From contig JAGAKN010000018.1 in NCBI GenBank assembly GCA_017625565.1, positions 1 to 53,889 on the forward strand: a stretch of 53,889 nt of DNA, written 5' to 3'. A program made the position numbers and the translations under genes. Below, piece by piece: positions 1 to 7,736 of this stretch (positions within the stretch are counted from its first letter, which is position 1; each line of letters opens with the position of its first letter). This DNA is from Clostridia bacterium. Lineage in GTDB: Bacteria > Bacillota > Clostridia > Christensenellales > Borkfalkiaceae. The notes beneath the pieces were generated by a model. It made no database searches, was not told the DNA's origin, and was given only the letters and a program-made list of their open reading frames with translations.

Positions 1-525
1 CAAGCCGAAAAGTCGCAAATCGTTTTGGAGCGTGGGCGAAGAATTACAAAGAAAGACATACTTTCGTTTATTGCCGAACTTATCAAGGGCAACCCCGACG
101 ACAAGCAATATCAAAGAAAAGTGATTGATTTTCTTGTTTTTCAAGTGTTTGTTTACGACGACCAAATCGTAACGTTTTTGAATTTTGGCGTTGACAAGTC
201 AATATCAAAAATACGTCTTGCGGAAACAAACGCAGTATTGAACGGCTTGCAAGGTGTTCAAACTCAATCCCCAATAGCCCACCAAGAAAGACCTAAGTCG
301 AGCAGACTTAGGTCTTTCTTATTCAAGCCGAAAGGCTTGGTATGTAATCACGGCTTGCCGTGTATGGAATCGCCGTTAGGAGTATGTCATTTTCGGCTTA
401 ATTACATACAATTAAAATTGATTGAAGTCCGTTCCACGGATTACATACACCGCATCAGCGGTGATTTTTATTTTAAGCGCAATTATCCAAGCGCACGCCG
501 TGGTGCCATTTTAAATTTTTCTTAG
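1..525 (+). CDS. Serine site-specific recombinase, C-terminal fragment (5' end outside window)
   Basis: The frame is open from base 1. The first ~70 residues match the tail of large serine recombinases: a helical stretch, then the pattern RKVIDFLVFQVFVYDD followed by a hydrophobic strand, as in the domain just before the C-terminus of this family. The catalytic resolvase and zinc-ribbon parts would lie left of the window. The recombinase-like part ends near base 265. After that the frame merely stays open through a 16-bp hairpin (284-320) and an array of small hairpins until a TAG at 523-525. The true end may therefore have been replaced, or the last ~70 residues may be non-native. The end overlaps the convergent LysR gene by 15 bp. 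The family is fairly sure; the exact C-terminus is not. Confidence 0.6.
   Translation, partial: QAEKSQIVLERGRRITKKDILSFIAELIKGNPDDKQYQRKVIDFLVFQVFVYDDQIVTFLNFGVDKSISKIRLAETNAVLNGLQGVQTQSPIAHQERPKSSRLRSFLFKPKGLVCNHGLPCMESPLGVCHFRLNYIQLKLIEVRSTDYIHRISGDFYFKRNYPSARRGAILNFS
284..320. terminator. Perfect 16-bp hairpin inside the recombinase tail
   Basis: AAGAAAGACCTAAGTC is followed by a GAGCA loop and its exact reverse complement, which ends in TCTT. It looks like a factor-independent terminator or a recombination-site hairpin, but it sits inside the open frame of the recombinase fragment. Confidence 0.55.
325..463. repeat. Left array of mini-hairpins with TATGNNAT linkers
   Basis: Several short stem-loops follow one another: AAGCC-GAAA-GGCTT (325-338), CACGGC-TT-GCCGTG (349-362), TCCG-TTCCA-CGGA (428-440) and CACCGC-ATCA-GCGGTG (448-463). 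They are separated by TATGTAAT (341), TATGGAAT (363), TATGTCAT (383) and the inverted form ATTACATA (401 and 440). The linkers in the left half recur every 20-22 nt. The array lies between the recombinase end and the LysR gene. A sister array with TATCAT linkers lies at 2459-2531, on the other side of the LysR/PQ-loop/SGNH block. The function is unknown; recombination-site DNA or a structured RNA are possibilities. Confidence 0.6.
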
Positions 526-1368
526 TAAATATTTATAGAAATCTTCTGCATAGGAAGATTTTGGTAATCGGCTATGAAGCTCTATTATTAAATCTCTTTG
601 ACAAATAGGATAAGAAATAGGAATTAAGGCAACGTTTTTATTATTTATTTTACCCCAAGAATATTCAGGCCAAAAGGCTATGCCTGCGCCCATACTAATT
701 ATATTTTGAACAGCAGCAGGTGAATCCGATTCAAATAAAATTTTGGGTAAAAATCCTGCAATAGAACAATATTTATTGCATATCACTCCAAATAAGCGCG
801 TGTTAGAAAGCATAATAAAGCTTTCATCTTTTACCGTTGTTAAATCTATGGAGCTATACGAAGAATAAATAGAATTTTTGGGTACGGCAAGATATATTTT
901 TTCTTCTCTTATGCAACGCTTGATATAATTTTTAGAATTATCACTATTCAGCCCGTTTGTAGTAATCACTATATCACAATCATATTTTTGCTCATTTTGC
1001 TCAAAATCAAAAATCGCATCGGGATTTTTCTTCTTATAAGACATAATTGTGTTTATAACGAAAGATGATGCCGCCAAAATGTTTAATTTGACAGTTTTAT
1101 TTACAGAACTTTTCAATTGTTCGATTTCATTTGGGATATTATCAAACTGTGGTAATAAAGTATCCAAACGCTCTTTTAAGTATTTCCCGAATTGTGTTAA
1201 AATAATTCTTCGCCCTTGCCGTTCAAACAATGAAACACCTAACTCAAACTCTAACGATTGTATCGCTTGCGTTAACGAAGGCTGGGAAATATGCAATATT
1301 TCCGAAGCGCGCGTGATATGTTCTAATTGCGCCGTCGTATAAAAATATTTCAATTTCTGTATATCCAT
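511..1368 (-). CDS. LysR-family transcriptional regulator
   Basis: The 285-residue length is normal for LysR regulators. The N-terminal winged helix-turn-helix is clear: residues 1-60 include the ASEILHISQPSLTQAIQSLE recognition region and the following ELGVSLFERQGRR wing. Residues ~90-285 form the periplasmic-binding-protein-like effector domain. The gene is transcribed away from the PQ-loop/SGNH pair starting at 1476, the classic layout of a LysR protein controlling its divergent neighbours. A consensus promoter (1409-1437) and a perfect inverted repeat (1380-1396) next to the ribosome site suggest autoregulation. The ATG at 1368 follows an AAGGAG site. The effector is unknown. Confidence 0.93.
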   Translation of the reverse strand: MDIQKLKYFYTTAQLEHITRASEILHISQPSLTQAIQSLEFELGVSLFERQGRRIILTQFGKYLKERLDTLLPQFDNIPNEIEQLKSSVNKTVKLNILAASSFVINTIMSYKKKNPDAIFDFEQNEQKYDCDIVITTNGLNSDNSKNYIKRCIREEKIYLAVPKNSIYSSYSSIDLTTVKDESFIMLSNTRLFGVICNKYCSIAGFLPKILFESDSPAAVQNIISMGAGIAFWPEYSWGKINNKNVALIPISYPICQRDLIIELHSRLPKSSYAEDFYKYLLRKI

Positions 1369-1379
1369 AGCAGCTCCTT

Positions 1380-1396
1380 AATAGGTAAAACCTATT
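1380..1396. promoter_or_regulatory. Probable LysR operator (inverted repeat)
   Basis: AATAGGT-AAA-ACCTATT is a perfect 7-bp inverted repeat with a 3-bp spacer. It contains the ATA-N9-TAT core typical of LysR-type boxes. It lies between the LysR start codon and its -10 box, so binding would block the regulator's own transcript. Confidence 0.55.
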
Positions 1397-1408
1397 GTTT
1401 TCATAAAA

Positions 1409-1437
1409 ATTATATATTTTACTTTTCTTTTTGTCAA
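1409..1437 (-). promoter_or_regulatory. Sigma-A promoter of the LysR gene
   Basis: On the minus strand, TTGACA (1432-1437), a 17-bp spacer and TATAAT (1409-1414): a full-consensus promoter. A TATACT at 1441-1446 on the plus strand could serve the divergent operon. Confidence 0.8.
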
Positions 1438-1475
1438 GTGTATACTATAAGAAAAACAAAAAAGGAAAAAAGTAA

Positions 1476-1763
1476 ATGCAAGTTTTTGAGTTCATTATGC
1501 TCGCTTGTTTCGGGTTATCGTGGCCTATATCCGTATATAAGAGCATAAAATCTAAGTCCACGCAAGGTAAAAGCATTGTGTTCATTACTGCAATCATTAT
1601 AGGCTACATTTCAGGTATTATAGGTAAAATCGTAAACCACCAACTGACTTACGTGTTAATTATCTATTGCTTCAATTTAATTGTTGTTTCGGTTGATTTG
1701 GTGCTATTTTTTATCAACCGAAAAAATGAGAAGAAAATTCTTGAAAAGGGAGGCATACAATGA
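1476..1763 (+). CDS. Small PQ-loop/SemiSWEET-like membrane protein
   Basis: This 95-residue protein has three predicted membrane helices (about 5-22, 31-52 and 57-80) and a basic C-terminal tail. The first helix ends in GLSWPISVYKSIKSKSTQGKS, which resembles the PQ-loop signature of SWEET and SemiSWEET proteins (proline, then a basic stretch, then a small-residue turn), although the P-Q pair itself reads W-P. If it is a SemiSWEET it would work as a dimer moving a small solute. The ATG at 1476 has AAGGA upstream. The stop overlaps the next start as ATGA, so the two genes are translationally coupled and probably share a role. Confidence 0.6.
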   Translation: MQVFEFIMLACFGLSWPISVYKSIKSKSTQGKSIVFITAIIIGYISGIIGKIVNHQLTYVLIIYCFNLIVVSVDLVLFFINRKNEKKILEKGGIQ

Positions 1764-2311
1764 AAGAAAATGTGAAATTATCGGCAAATGGTATGATAGG
1801 CATTAACGACCTTATGTTAAAAGGGGAAATCGTTGTATTCGGCTCTACCTATATGGCAAATTTCCCTTTGTATGAGTTAATTAACAAATATCATTTTGAG
1901 AATGCTATATACAATCGAAGTATAGCAGGATTAACGACGAGTGAAGCGCTTGAAATTGTCCAAGATTGCATTATAGCTATAAGTCCTGCAATCATTTTTA
2001 TAGCATTGGGAGAAGAAGACGAAAACAATATTGATGCAATTAAGCAATATAATCAAATTATAAAGCTCATTCAATCCGCTCTCCCTAAAAGTAAAATTTA
2101 CTTAATATGCTTGCAAGGAAATACGCCTTACGTCAAGCGGTTTAATGCAAATATTCTTTCCTTGTGCGACAATAAAAGGATATGGGATATACGCTTTATT
2201 TCTTCTTCATCTACGGAAACAAACGTATATAAAGTGCAATTCAAGCAGTTAAGTTGTTTTTTTCGCGATAAGCCATTGACTATGGTAGGAGCGTTTGCAA
2301 TGGCCAATTAG
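1760..2311 (+). CDS. SGNH/GDSL-fold protein lacking key catalytic residues
   Basis: The 183 residues follow the SGNH hydrolase layout: block I VVFGSTYMANF (residues 25-35), block II NRSIAGLTT (52-60) and block III ALGEED (82-87). Three features expected of an active esterase are altered. The nucleophile position (GxS) reads G-S-T30. The GxND asparagine is Glu86. No DxxH catalytic His is visible near the C-terminus. The protein may bind an acyl or sugar ligand instead of hydrolysing it, or use Thr30. It is coupled to the upstream PQ-loop gene by a 4-bp overlap, with a GGGAGG ribosome site. No signal peptide is present, so it should be cytoplasmic. Confidence 0.7.
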   Translation: MKENVKLSANGMIGINDLMLKGEIVVFGSTYMANFPLYELINKYHFENAIYNRSIAGLTTSEALEIVQDCIIAISPAIIFIALGEEDENNIDAIKQYNQIIKLIQSALPKSKIYLICLQGNTPYVKRFNANILSLCDNKRIWDIRFISSSSTETNVYKVQFKQLSCFFRDKPLTMVGAFAMAN

Positions 2312-2390
2312 TACGATAATGGGCGCTTTGCAAAACCTATAAAAACGGAACGGTAGGAAATTGTTATTACGCCTTATATATCATAGAAAG

Positions 2391-2420
2391 GGTTCGATTT
2401 AGGTTGCTCTTACTCCACCA
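2391..2420 (+). repeat. Shared 16-bp box plus CCA-ending tag
   Basis: GGTTCGATTTAGGTTG (2391-2406) occurs identically at 51527-51542. In both places exactly 14 nt follow and end in CACCA: CTCTTACTCCACCA here, and a duplicated tRNA-Glu 3' end there. A terminator-like hairpin comes next in both. This looks like the right end of a small element that sits against a tRNA 3' end. The matching tRNA for this copy is not in the window. Confidence 0.5.
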
Positions 2421-2455
2421 AAAAATAAAAACGCCCGATAGGCGTTTTTATTTTT
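2421..2455 (+). terminator. Terminator of the PQ-loop/SGNH operon
   Basis: A run of A/T bases and ACGCC (431-435) pairs across a CGATA loop with GGCGT and a long T-rich run: a textbook intrinsic terminator on the plus strand. Confidence 0.75.
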
Positions 2456-2458
2456 TAT

Positions 2459-2531
2459 GCCAAATTCGCAAAGATTTGGCTATCATGCGAGGCGTAGCCG
2501 AGTTATCATTTCTCCGCAAGGAGATTATCAT
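2459..2531. repeat. Right array of mini-hairpins with TATCAT linkers
   Basis: GCCAAAT...ATTTGGC (2459-2480), a GGC-GTA-GCC hairpin (2491-2499) and TCTCC-GCAA-GGAGA (2511-2524) are separated by TATCAT at 2481, 2504 and 2526, a period of 22-23 nt. The organisation matches the array at 325-463, although the sequences differ. Confidence 0.6.
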
Positions 2532-2584
2532 TTTTTATATTATCAAATGGTTAAATTAAAAAGAATAGATTTCGATTTTAAAAG

Positions 2585-2607
2585 GGAACGGTATTAAACC
2601 GTTCCCT
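2585..2607. terminator. Terminator at the end of the lipoprotein operon
   Basis: GGGAACGGT-ATTAA-ACCGTTCCC has a T-rich run on both sides, so it can act in both directions. It lies 24 bp after the stop codon of the 1014-residue lipoprotein gene. Confidence 0.7.
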
Positions 2608-2630
2608 CCTTTTTTTGCTTTCGCTTCTAT

Positions 2631-5600
2631 TTAGTTGTTATACGTGACCGTACCCGTCTTGTCGGTAATCTTCACGTTCGTCCATTTCGAGTTCTTAAGA
2701 TTGATAGCCGCTTGCGTACTCTTTTCAGTTGCATTAAAATCATAAAGTTCGCCTTCTTTTGCGATTTTACCATTGGACGTAATCGTCACATTTTCCATTG
2801 TCGTACCATAATTACCGTTTGCGTCGGAATAAATTCTTGCAACAAGATCCACCGTGTCTGCAGGTACGGTAAAGTTAAAATTACAATTACGAATAACGTC
2901 ATTCGGTTGTTTATATTCTTTTGCAACAGGCATATTCGTAAGAAGTCCGCCGTTTTTCATATCATACTTTTCATAGGTGACATCAACATTAACGTTTTCA
3001 ATTACAACGCCATTAAAATATCTACCGAATAAAGGATAGAACGTACTGTACGTCTTTGCCTTAACAAACGTAATATTTTTAATAGCAGAACCAGTCATCA
3101 TTTCAGCATTTTGACCATTCATAAGACCGCCGTAGTTGTAAAAATTCTCAATCGTATATCCCAAACCATCCAGCGTACCTGTCATGTCATGCTTATCCCA
3201 AACACCCCAATCAACAAGATCTTTTCCGTCGCACACAATGTTTTGGGTGACAACTGCATATTTTACAGTGTCTTTAACCCCAAACCACTTCTTAAGGGTT
3301 GTTTGGTTGGTAATTTCGTAGTCCGCTACTTTTACTTCAAGCGTATAGTTTAAGACTGCCGTAGCATCAAACACCATAATGGATTGTACGTCTACCGCTG
3401 TATTCGCAAACTTCAACACGTTGCCTACAAGCGAAAATTCTACGCTTACATTATTGACTAAAACCTCGTCAACGTTGATCGTTTTCGAAAATTGCGCCAA
3501 ATCGAGCGTCGTATAACCATCCGCTGTCAACGCATATTTTGCGCCGTAGGTAAGCGCTTCCGAACCGATCAAACGAACGGGATATTCCTTATAATTTTCA
3601 GGATTGCTAGCACTCTTGACAACGACAGTATAAATGCCGTTCGCCGTAAGCGTGAGTTGGTTGCCGCTCAACGTTGCGCCTTCCACGCCGTCCTTAATCG
3701 AGATTACCGCATCTGCAAGCGTCGTTTCTACCGTCAACGTTTCGTTAAGCGCAACTTCGCCCACGAACTGCGTATCGAACGCTTTCTGTTCATCGGAGTA
3801 ATCACTCATATAAGGAAGTTGACCATCGACTACCGTCCAGCTGTCAAACCCTGCGAAGTTTTCTTTTTCAAGCAATTCTGCTACCGTTTTATAGGCGCGA
3901 GAGTCGTCGTATTTTGCTTTATCATTACACGTCTTGAATGCGGTTTCACTTTCGCATACGTAAAATACGTTATCGATCTTTGCGCCTTCACCTTCCGTAT
4001 AATAATATCCCGAACCGGTATATCCGATTTGTTTGTTGTCAGTATTCGCTACGATTACAACGTTATTCATCGTCGTCGTACTATATACACAACCCATTGC
4101 AAGCGCCTGATTTTCCACCGCACCGTTCATTTTACCGATAATAAGCACGTTTTCAAATCCGCCTGTTAATTCCGCGCCCAAGAAACCTCTCCGATGCGTG
4201 CAATCATTGCCTTTGGAATTCGTTTCTTTTTGAATATTTAAAACCATATTGACGAGTTGTACGTTCTTCAACATAGCCGTCGCGTCTTGCGAACCAATAA
4301 CACCTACCGACGTCTTAAGGTTGGAAATCGTATGTCCTTGACCGTCCAACGTACCACGTTGCCAGCCGATCGGATTCCACACTTCACCTGCCATATCGAT
4401 ATCCGCAGTAATAATCGCATATCCTTTGTAAACGTCTAAATTCGCCGCATAATCCAAAAGTTGCGCCTTGTTGGAAATTTCGCCCATATAGACGAGCCCG
4501 TCAATCGTCACGTCAACTCGGGACGATTTCAAAGTATATTCGTTATACCCTGCAGGCGCATCCGTGACGGTAAGCTTATTACCGCTTACAGAGAAATTGT
4601 ATTTCGTAGCGCCAATGTATACTTCCGTCACTTCGGAAAGTGCAACTTCGATATCTTTACCCGAAAGATCGATTTCCGCCGTACCCACTTTCTGCTTTAA
4701 ACCACCTGCCGCTTTTGCTTGGAAGTTCACGCTACGGGTAATCGCTTCTTTATCGACCGTTACGAAAATTTGTACAGAAGTCGTTTCTTCATTTTCCGTA
4801 AAGCTTACGATGATCGTTGCTTCGCCTTCGCCTTTCGCTACGATCTTGTTATCTTCCACCGCAACAACCGACGTATCGGAAGATTCGTAAGACAACGAAA
4901 CGTTTGCGTTTTCGCCGTCTACTTGGGGTTGGAACGTTTCCGTGCTGTAGAACGTCGTCTTATCGCCCGCAAAGTTCGTAGGCGTCAAAGAAAGCCGATT
5001 GTTGGTAATCCCCGTGCTAATACTAGCACGTCTATATACCGTCACCGCGAAAGTTTCCGTGACAACGATCTCCCCGTAGGTTGCCGTGACCGTCACGTCT
5101 TGCGTACCGTATGCCAAAGCGGTGATTACGCCGTTTTCATCTACGGACAAGCAATTCCCCGTCGTTGCAAACGTCACTTCCGCAAGATCGAATTCTTCGC
5201 CGTTAACGCTCATGGTTGTATCCAATTCGTAGGTTGCGTTTCTCATTACAGAAACGTCGTCACCAAGCACGTCGAATTCCGGCGTTAACTCGCCACGTAC
5301 GACCGTCACCTCACAGCTGTCGGAATACGCACCAACGGTAGCCGTAATCGTCGCCGTACCCATACCCATAGCTTTGACAACACCGTCGCTAACCGTCACG
5401 ACGGAATCATCCGTCGTCGACCATACGACCGTTCCCGTCAAATCCTGCAATCCCACGGAAAGCGTACTCGTCTTGAAAAGATCGAGCGATAACGTTTCTT
5501 GCGAAAGCGTCACGCTAGGATTCAAAACAGGTTCGCTACTGCTGTCTGCAGGAGAGCTACTCGTCACGCTACCGTCATCCGGCGACGACGCGTCGTCTTT

Positions 5601-5675
5601 GTCCGAACAACTAGCGATCCCGAACGCCATGACTAGCGCACATAAGCCAATTAACCATTTTTTCCCTTTAAACAT
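2631..5675 (-). CDS. Large lipoprotein with Big_2 Ig-like domains and GLUG/beta-helix-like regions
   Basis: This is a 1014-residue exported lipoprotein. A signal peptide ends in the lipobox GIASC (Cys23), followed by a Ser/Asp-rich linker. Three bacterial Ig-like group 2 modules span about residues 53-125, 130-212 and 218-310, each with the VVTV..GVVKAMGMGTATIT type of pattern. Two later regions contain the motif GTLDGQGHTISNL / GTLDGLGYTIENF (~440-460 and ~860-880), as in GLUG and right-handed beta-helix repeats of surface adhesins or glycan-binding proteins. No catalytic motif was recognised. It is the last gene of a three-gene operon, 38 bp after the DUF4838 gene. The job is probably carbohydrate or surface binding (inference). 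Confidence 0.85.
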   Translation of the reverse strand: MFKGKKWLIGLCALVMAFGIASCSDKDDASSPDDGSVTSSSPADSSSEPVLNPSVTLSQETLSLDLFKTSTLSVGLQDLTGTVVWSTTDDSVVTVSDGVVKAMGMGTATITATVGAYSDSCEVTVVRGELTPEFDVLGDDVSVMRNATYELDTTMSVNGEEFDLAEVTFATTGNCLSVDENGVITALAYGTQDVTVTATYGEIVVTETFAVTVYRRASISTGITNNRLSLTPTNFAGDKTTFYSTETFQPQVDGENANVSLSYESSDTSVVAVEDNKIVAKGEGEATIIVSFTENEETTSVQIFVTVDKEAITRSVNFQAKAAGGLKQKVGTAEIDLSGKDIEVALSEVTEVYIGATKYNFSVSGNKLTVTDAPAGYNEYTLKSSRVDVTIDGLVYMGEISNKAQLLDYAANLDVYKGYAIITADIDMAGEVWNPIGWQRGTLDGQGHTISNLKTSVGVIGSQDATAMLKNVQLVNMVLNIQKETNSKGNDCTHRRGFLGAELTGGFENVLIIGKMNGAVENQALAMGCVYSTTTMNNVVIVANTDNKQIGYTGSGYYYTEGEGAKIDNVFYVCESETAFKTCNDKAKYDDSRAYKTVAELLEKENFAGFDSWTVVDGQLPYMSDYSDEQKAFDTQFVGEVALNETLTVETTLADAVISIKDGVEGATLSGNQLTLTANGIYTVVVKSASNPENYKEYPVRLIGSEALTYGAKYALTADGYTTLDLAQFSKTINVDEVLVNNVSVEFSLVGNVLKFANTAVDVQSIMVFDATAVLNYTLEVKVADYEITNQTTLKKWFGVKDTVKYAVVTQNIVCDGKDLVDWGVWDKHDMTGTLDGLGYTIENFYNYGGLMNGQNAEMMTGSAIKNITFVKAKTYSTFYPLFGRYFNGVVIENVNVDVTYEKYDMKNGGLLTNMPVAKEYKQPNDVIRNCNFNFTVPADTVDLVARIYSDANGNYGTTMENVTITSNGKIAKEGELYDFNATEKSTQAAINLKNSKWTNVKITDKTGTVTYNN

Positions 5676-5713
5676 ATTGTTTCTCCTTTATTTTAATTTG
5701 TTTATTTATTTGA

Positions 5714-7732
5714 TTATCTACCATGGGACTTTAAATAGTCTTCCATAGTTTCAGGCTCAGAAATACGGGTGACACTTAAACGTCTTGCGTCACTAGCAAA
5801 CTCCGTCCACATATCTTCCAATTCCAAGTTCGAGAACGTACCTTCGTAAAGCTCTAATAACAAGAATCTAGGGCCTACCGATTCCAAATCGATCCGATTG
5901 TAAACCATTTCGTAATATTCGGGATCTTCCGTTTTATATTTTTCGATATCCGCATACGCCTTTTCAATTTGCGCGATCTGGTTTACAAGATAACGCTTGC
6001 TGTAATATTTCGTCGTGACCGTTTCCGCACGAATCGTACCATCTCTGCCCATCAAAGTATGTCTATGAAGTTCGGTACGCATATTCCAATACGCTTTTTT
6101 CATCGTATCGCTTGCTTCGCGGTATACTTTATCAAAGTAATCGTTGATCAAGTCCGTCATTTCCAGGTTTACGTTCCACAAAAGCTTGGAATACAAGTAC
6201 ATCTTCAACTCGTCAAAGTTGGTATTACCACGTACGTTCCATGCGCCTTGTTGGAAAGTCGTTCGCGTATTCAGCGTGACGAGATATTTCAAGAAATCTC
6301 CCATCGATCCCCACGTATCCATCGGGGAAAGGAAGTCGCGGAAATACACGTTATATGACCAAACCGAGTAGTGTTTCGCCAAAGGTCTCCAAGATTCGAA
6401 CAAATCCTTTAATCTTCTGCCTTCTTCTGAGAATACGCTATGCACGTAATCGTGTACAAGAGGCGCTACCATGACTTCGATATTATCACGCAATTGCATT
6501 TCTTCATACGGAGTACTCCACGTGCCGTCTGCTTGCAACTTCGTGGGCGCATCTTCCGATGCGTGGTATGCAAAAAAGTTGAACATGACTTCACGCTCGG
6601 GATACGTTTCTTCCAACCATTCTCCTAAACGTTTTGCAAGTTCGTTCATGAAAAGAATTTGCGTAGAAGAATTCGTGCCGTATTTATCAATCGTAGGTTG
6701 ACAACCCGTCTTGCAATGACACCATTCGTTGTAGTCGTTTTGAGAGAACGCAAACGTGTCGCGATCGGGGTCTGCAATAATCAATGCCTTAGCACTTTCA
6801 ACGACGAACGACATCAGTGCTTCATATTCTTCGGGATCACCGTGCGCCGTGTAGCAAAGTTGTCTACCGCCGTCGTCCATATACCAAGCGGGATGCAACT
6901 CACGGTTCGGGTCTTCCGGAACAATACGGAACGCGCTGTGCGGAGATGCACCGGTTATATAAATGTCATGGTCGTGCACCAAGCGCATACGTTGTATAGC
7001 TTTGGTGTTATAAAATACGCTACCGAAAGAAGGAATACGGTATTCAAAATCCGGAACTTCTTTGATGTCGAAATCGTACAAGGGAATGTCTTTTACGTTC
7101 TTATTGATGTAGCAATAATCCGCCATATAGATTTCCCAATCGAACAAACAACCCAAAAGATCGTATACGCCGTTTAACACACCTTTTTCTTTCCCGGCGA
7201 TAAAGATGGAATTGCCTTCCGTGACAATTTCATAGCCTTGTTGTCCGATCGTTTTGTAATCTACGGTAATGCCCGACGTTTCCAACAAACTCGTTTGACC
7301 AAGCGAAAGGTATTTTACGTCCTTAGAATATGCAAGCGAATCGTTTTCTTCCAAGATAAGCGTCTTGCCCGTCGCTTCCGCAAAGAATACGTTTAATTCG
7401 GAAACTGCAGCACGGATTTTTTCGCCCGCCGTCGGATCGATCAAGAGCTTGTATTCGGTGACGCCGTCTTGCATCATCATCGTCGTCGTTGCTTCCATGG
7501 AACGTTCGTGAATCGTACCCGTCACTTTCCCGAAAGCAGGATCGTACGTCTTGTAATTCCCGTTGATATCGTCGGGGTAATCTTCCCCGCCAACGCTACC
7601 GCTACTGCTATTCGAGCCACTATCCGTACTGCTCGTGGAATCGTCCTTCTTAGATCCACCACAAGCCGAAATCGTGGAAAACGCCATAACTGAAAGCATT
7701 GCTAATGCTAAAAATCTAAATTTCTTTTTCAT
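5714..7732 (-). CDS. DUF4838-family lipoprotein (glycoside-hydrolase-like)
   Basis: This 672-residue lipoprotein has the lipobox ISAC (Cys24) followed by a Gly/Ser-rich spacer. Residues ~80-200 resemble the alpha-glucuronidase-type N-terminal domain. The central part carries the hallmarks of DUF4838, including SPHSAFRIVP, HPAWYM and the SQNDYNEWCHC segment with several acidic and Cys/His residues. DUF4838 proteins are thought to be TIM-barrel glycosidases related to GH20/GH67-like families, but no substrate can be named. The gene is 4 bp from the upstream 955-residue protein and 38 bp from the downstream Big_2 lipoprotein, so the three should be made together at the cell surface. Confidence 0.85.
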   Translation of the reverse strand: MKKKFRFLALAMLSVMAFSTISACGGSKKDDSTSSTDSGSNSSSGSVGGEDYPDDINGNYKTYDPAFGKVTGTIHERSMEATTTMMMQDGVTEYKLLIDPTAGEKIRAAVSELNVFFAEATGKTLILEENDSLAYSKDVKYLSLGQTSLLETSGITVDYKTIGQQGYEIVTEGNSIFIAGKEKGVLNGVYDLLGCLFDWEIYMADYCYINKNVKDIPLYDFDIKEVPDFEYRIPSFGSVFYNTKAIQRMRLVHDHDIYITGASPHSAFRIVPEDPNRELHPAWYMDDGGRQLCYTAHGDPEEYEALMSFVVESAKALIIADPDRDTFAFSQNDYNEWCHCKTGCQPTIDKYGTNSSTQILFMNELAKRLGEWLEETYPEREVMFNFFAYHASEDAPTKLQADGTWSTPYEEMQLRDNIEVMVAPLVHDYVHSVFSEEGRRLKDLFESWRPLAKHYSVWSYNVYFRDFLSPMDTWGSMGDFLKYLVTLNTRTTFQQGAWNVRGNTNFDELKMYLYSKLLWNVNLEMTDLINDYFDKVYREASDTMKKAYWNMRTELHRHTLMGRDGTIRAETVTTKYYSKRYLVNQIAQIEKAYADIEKYKTEDPEYYEMVYNRIDLESVGPRFLLLELYEGTFSNLELEDMWTEFASDARRLSVTRISEPETMEDYLKSHGR

Positions 7733-7736
7733 CGCC

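Larger units (their letters stand above)
2312..2630. other. 319-bp gap: tRNA-end-like box, terminator, hairpin array
   Basis: There is no convincing gene here. In order, the gap holds a 16-bp box followed 14 nt later by a CCA end (2391-2420), the terminator of the SGNH operon (2421-2455), an array of mini-hairpins (2459-2531), AT-rich sequence, and the terminator of the large lipoprotein gene (2585-2607). Confidence 0.7.

Noticed and set aside
325..463. CRISPR array
   Set aside because: Units are only ~20-22 nt, the repeated part is 6-8 nt, the intervening parts are palindromes, and no cas gene is present.
511..2311. Toxin-antitoxin or phage-defence unit next to the recombinase
   Set aside because: None of the three proteins shows nuclease, toxin, kinase or other defence-linked motifs.
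3492..4169. Long plus-strand frames opposite the large lipoprotein and other minus-strand genes
   Set aside because: They are antisense shadows with Arg/Tyr/Phe-rich composition and no ribosome sites.
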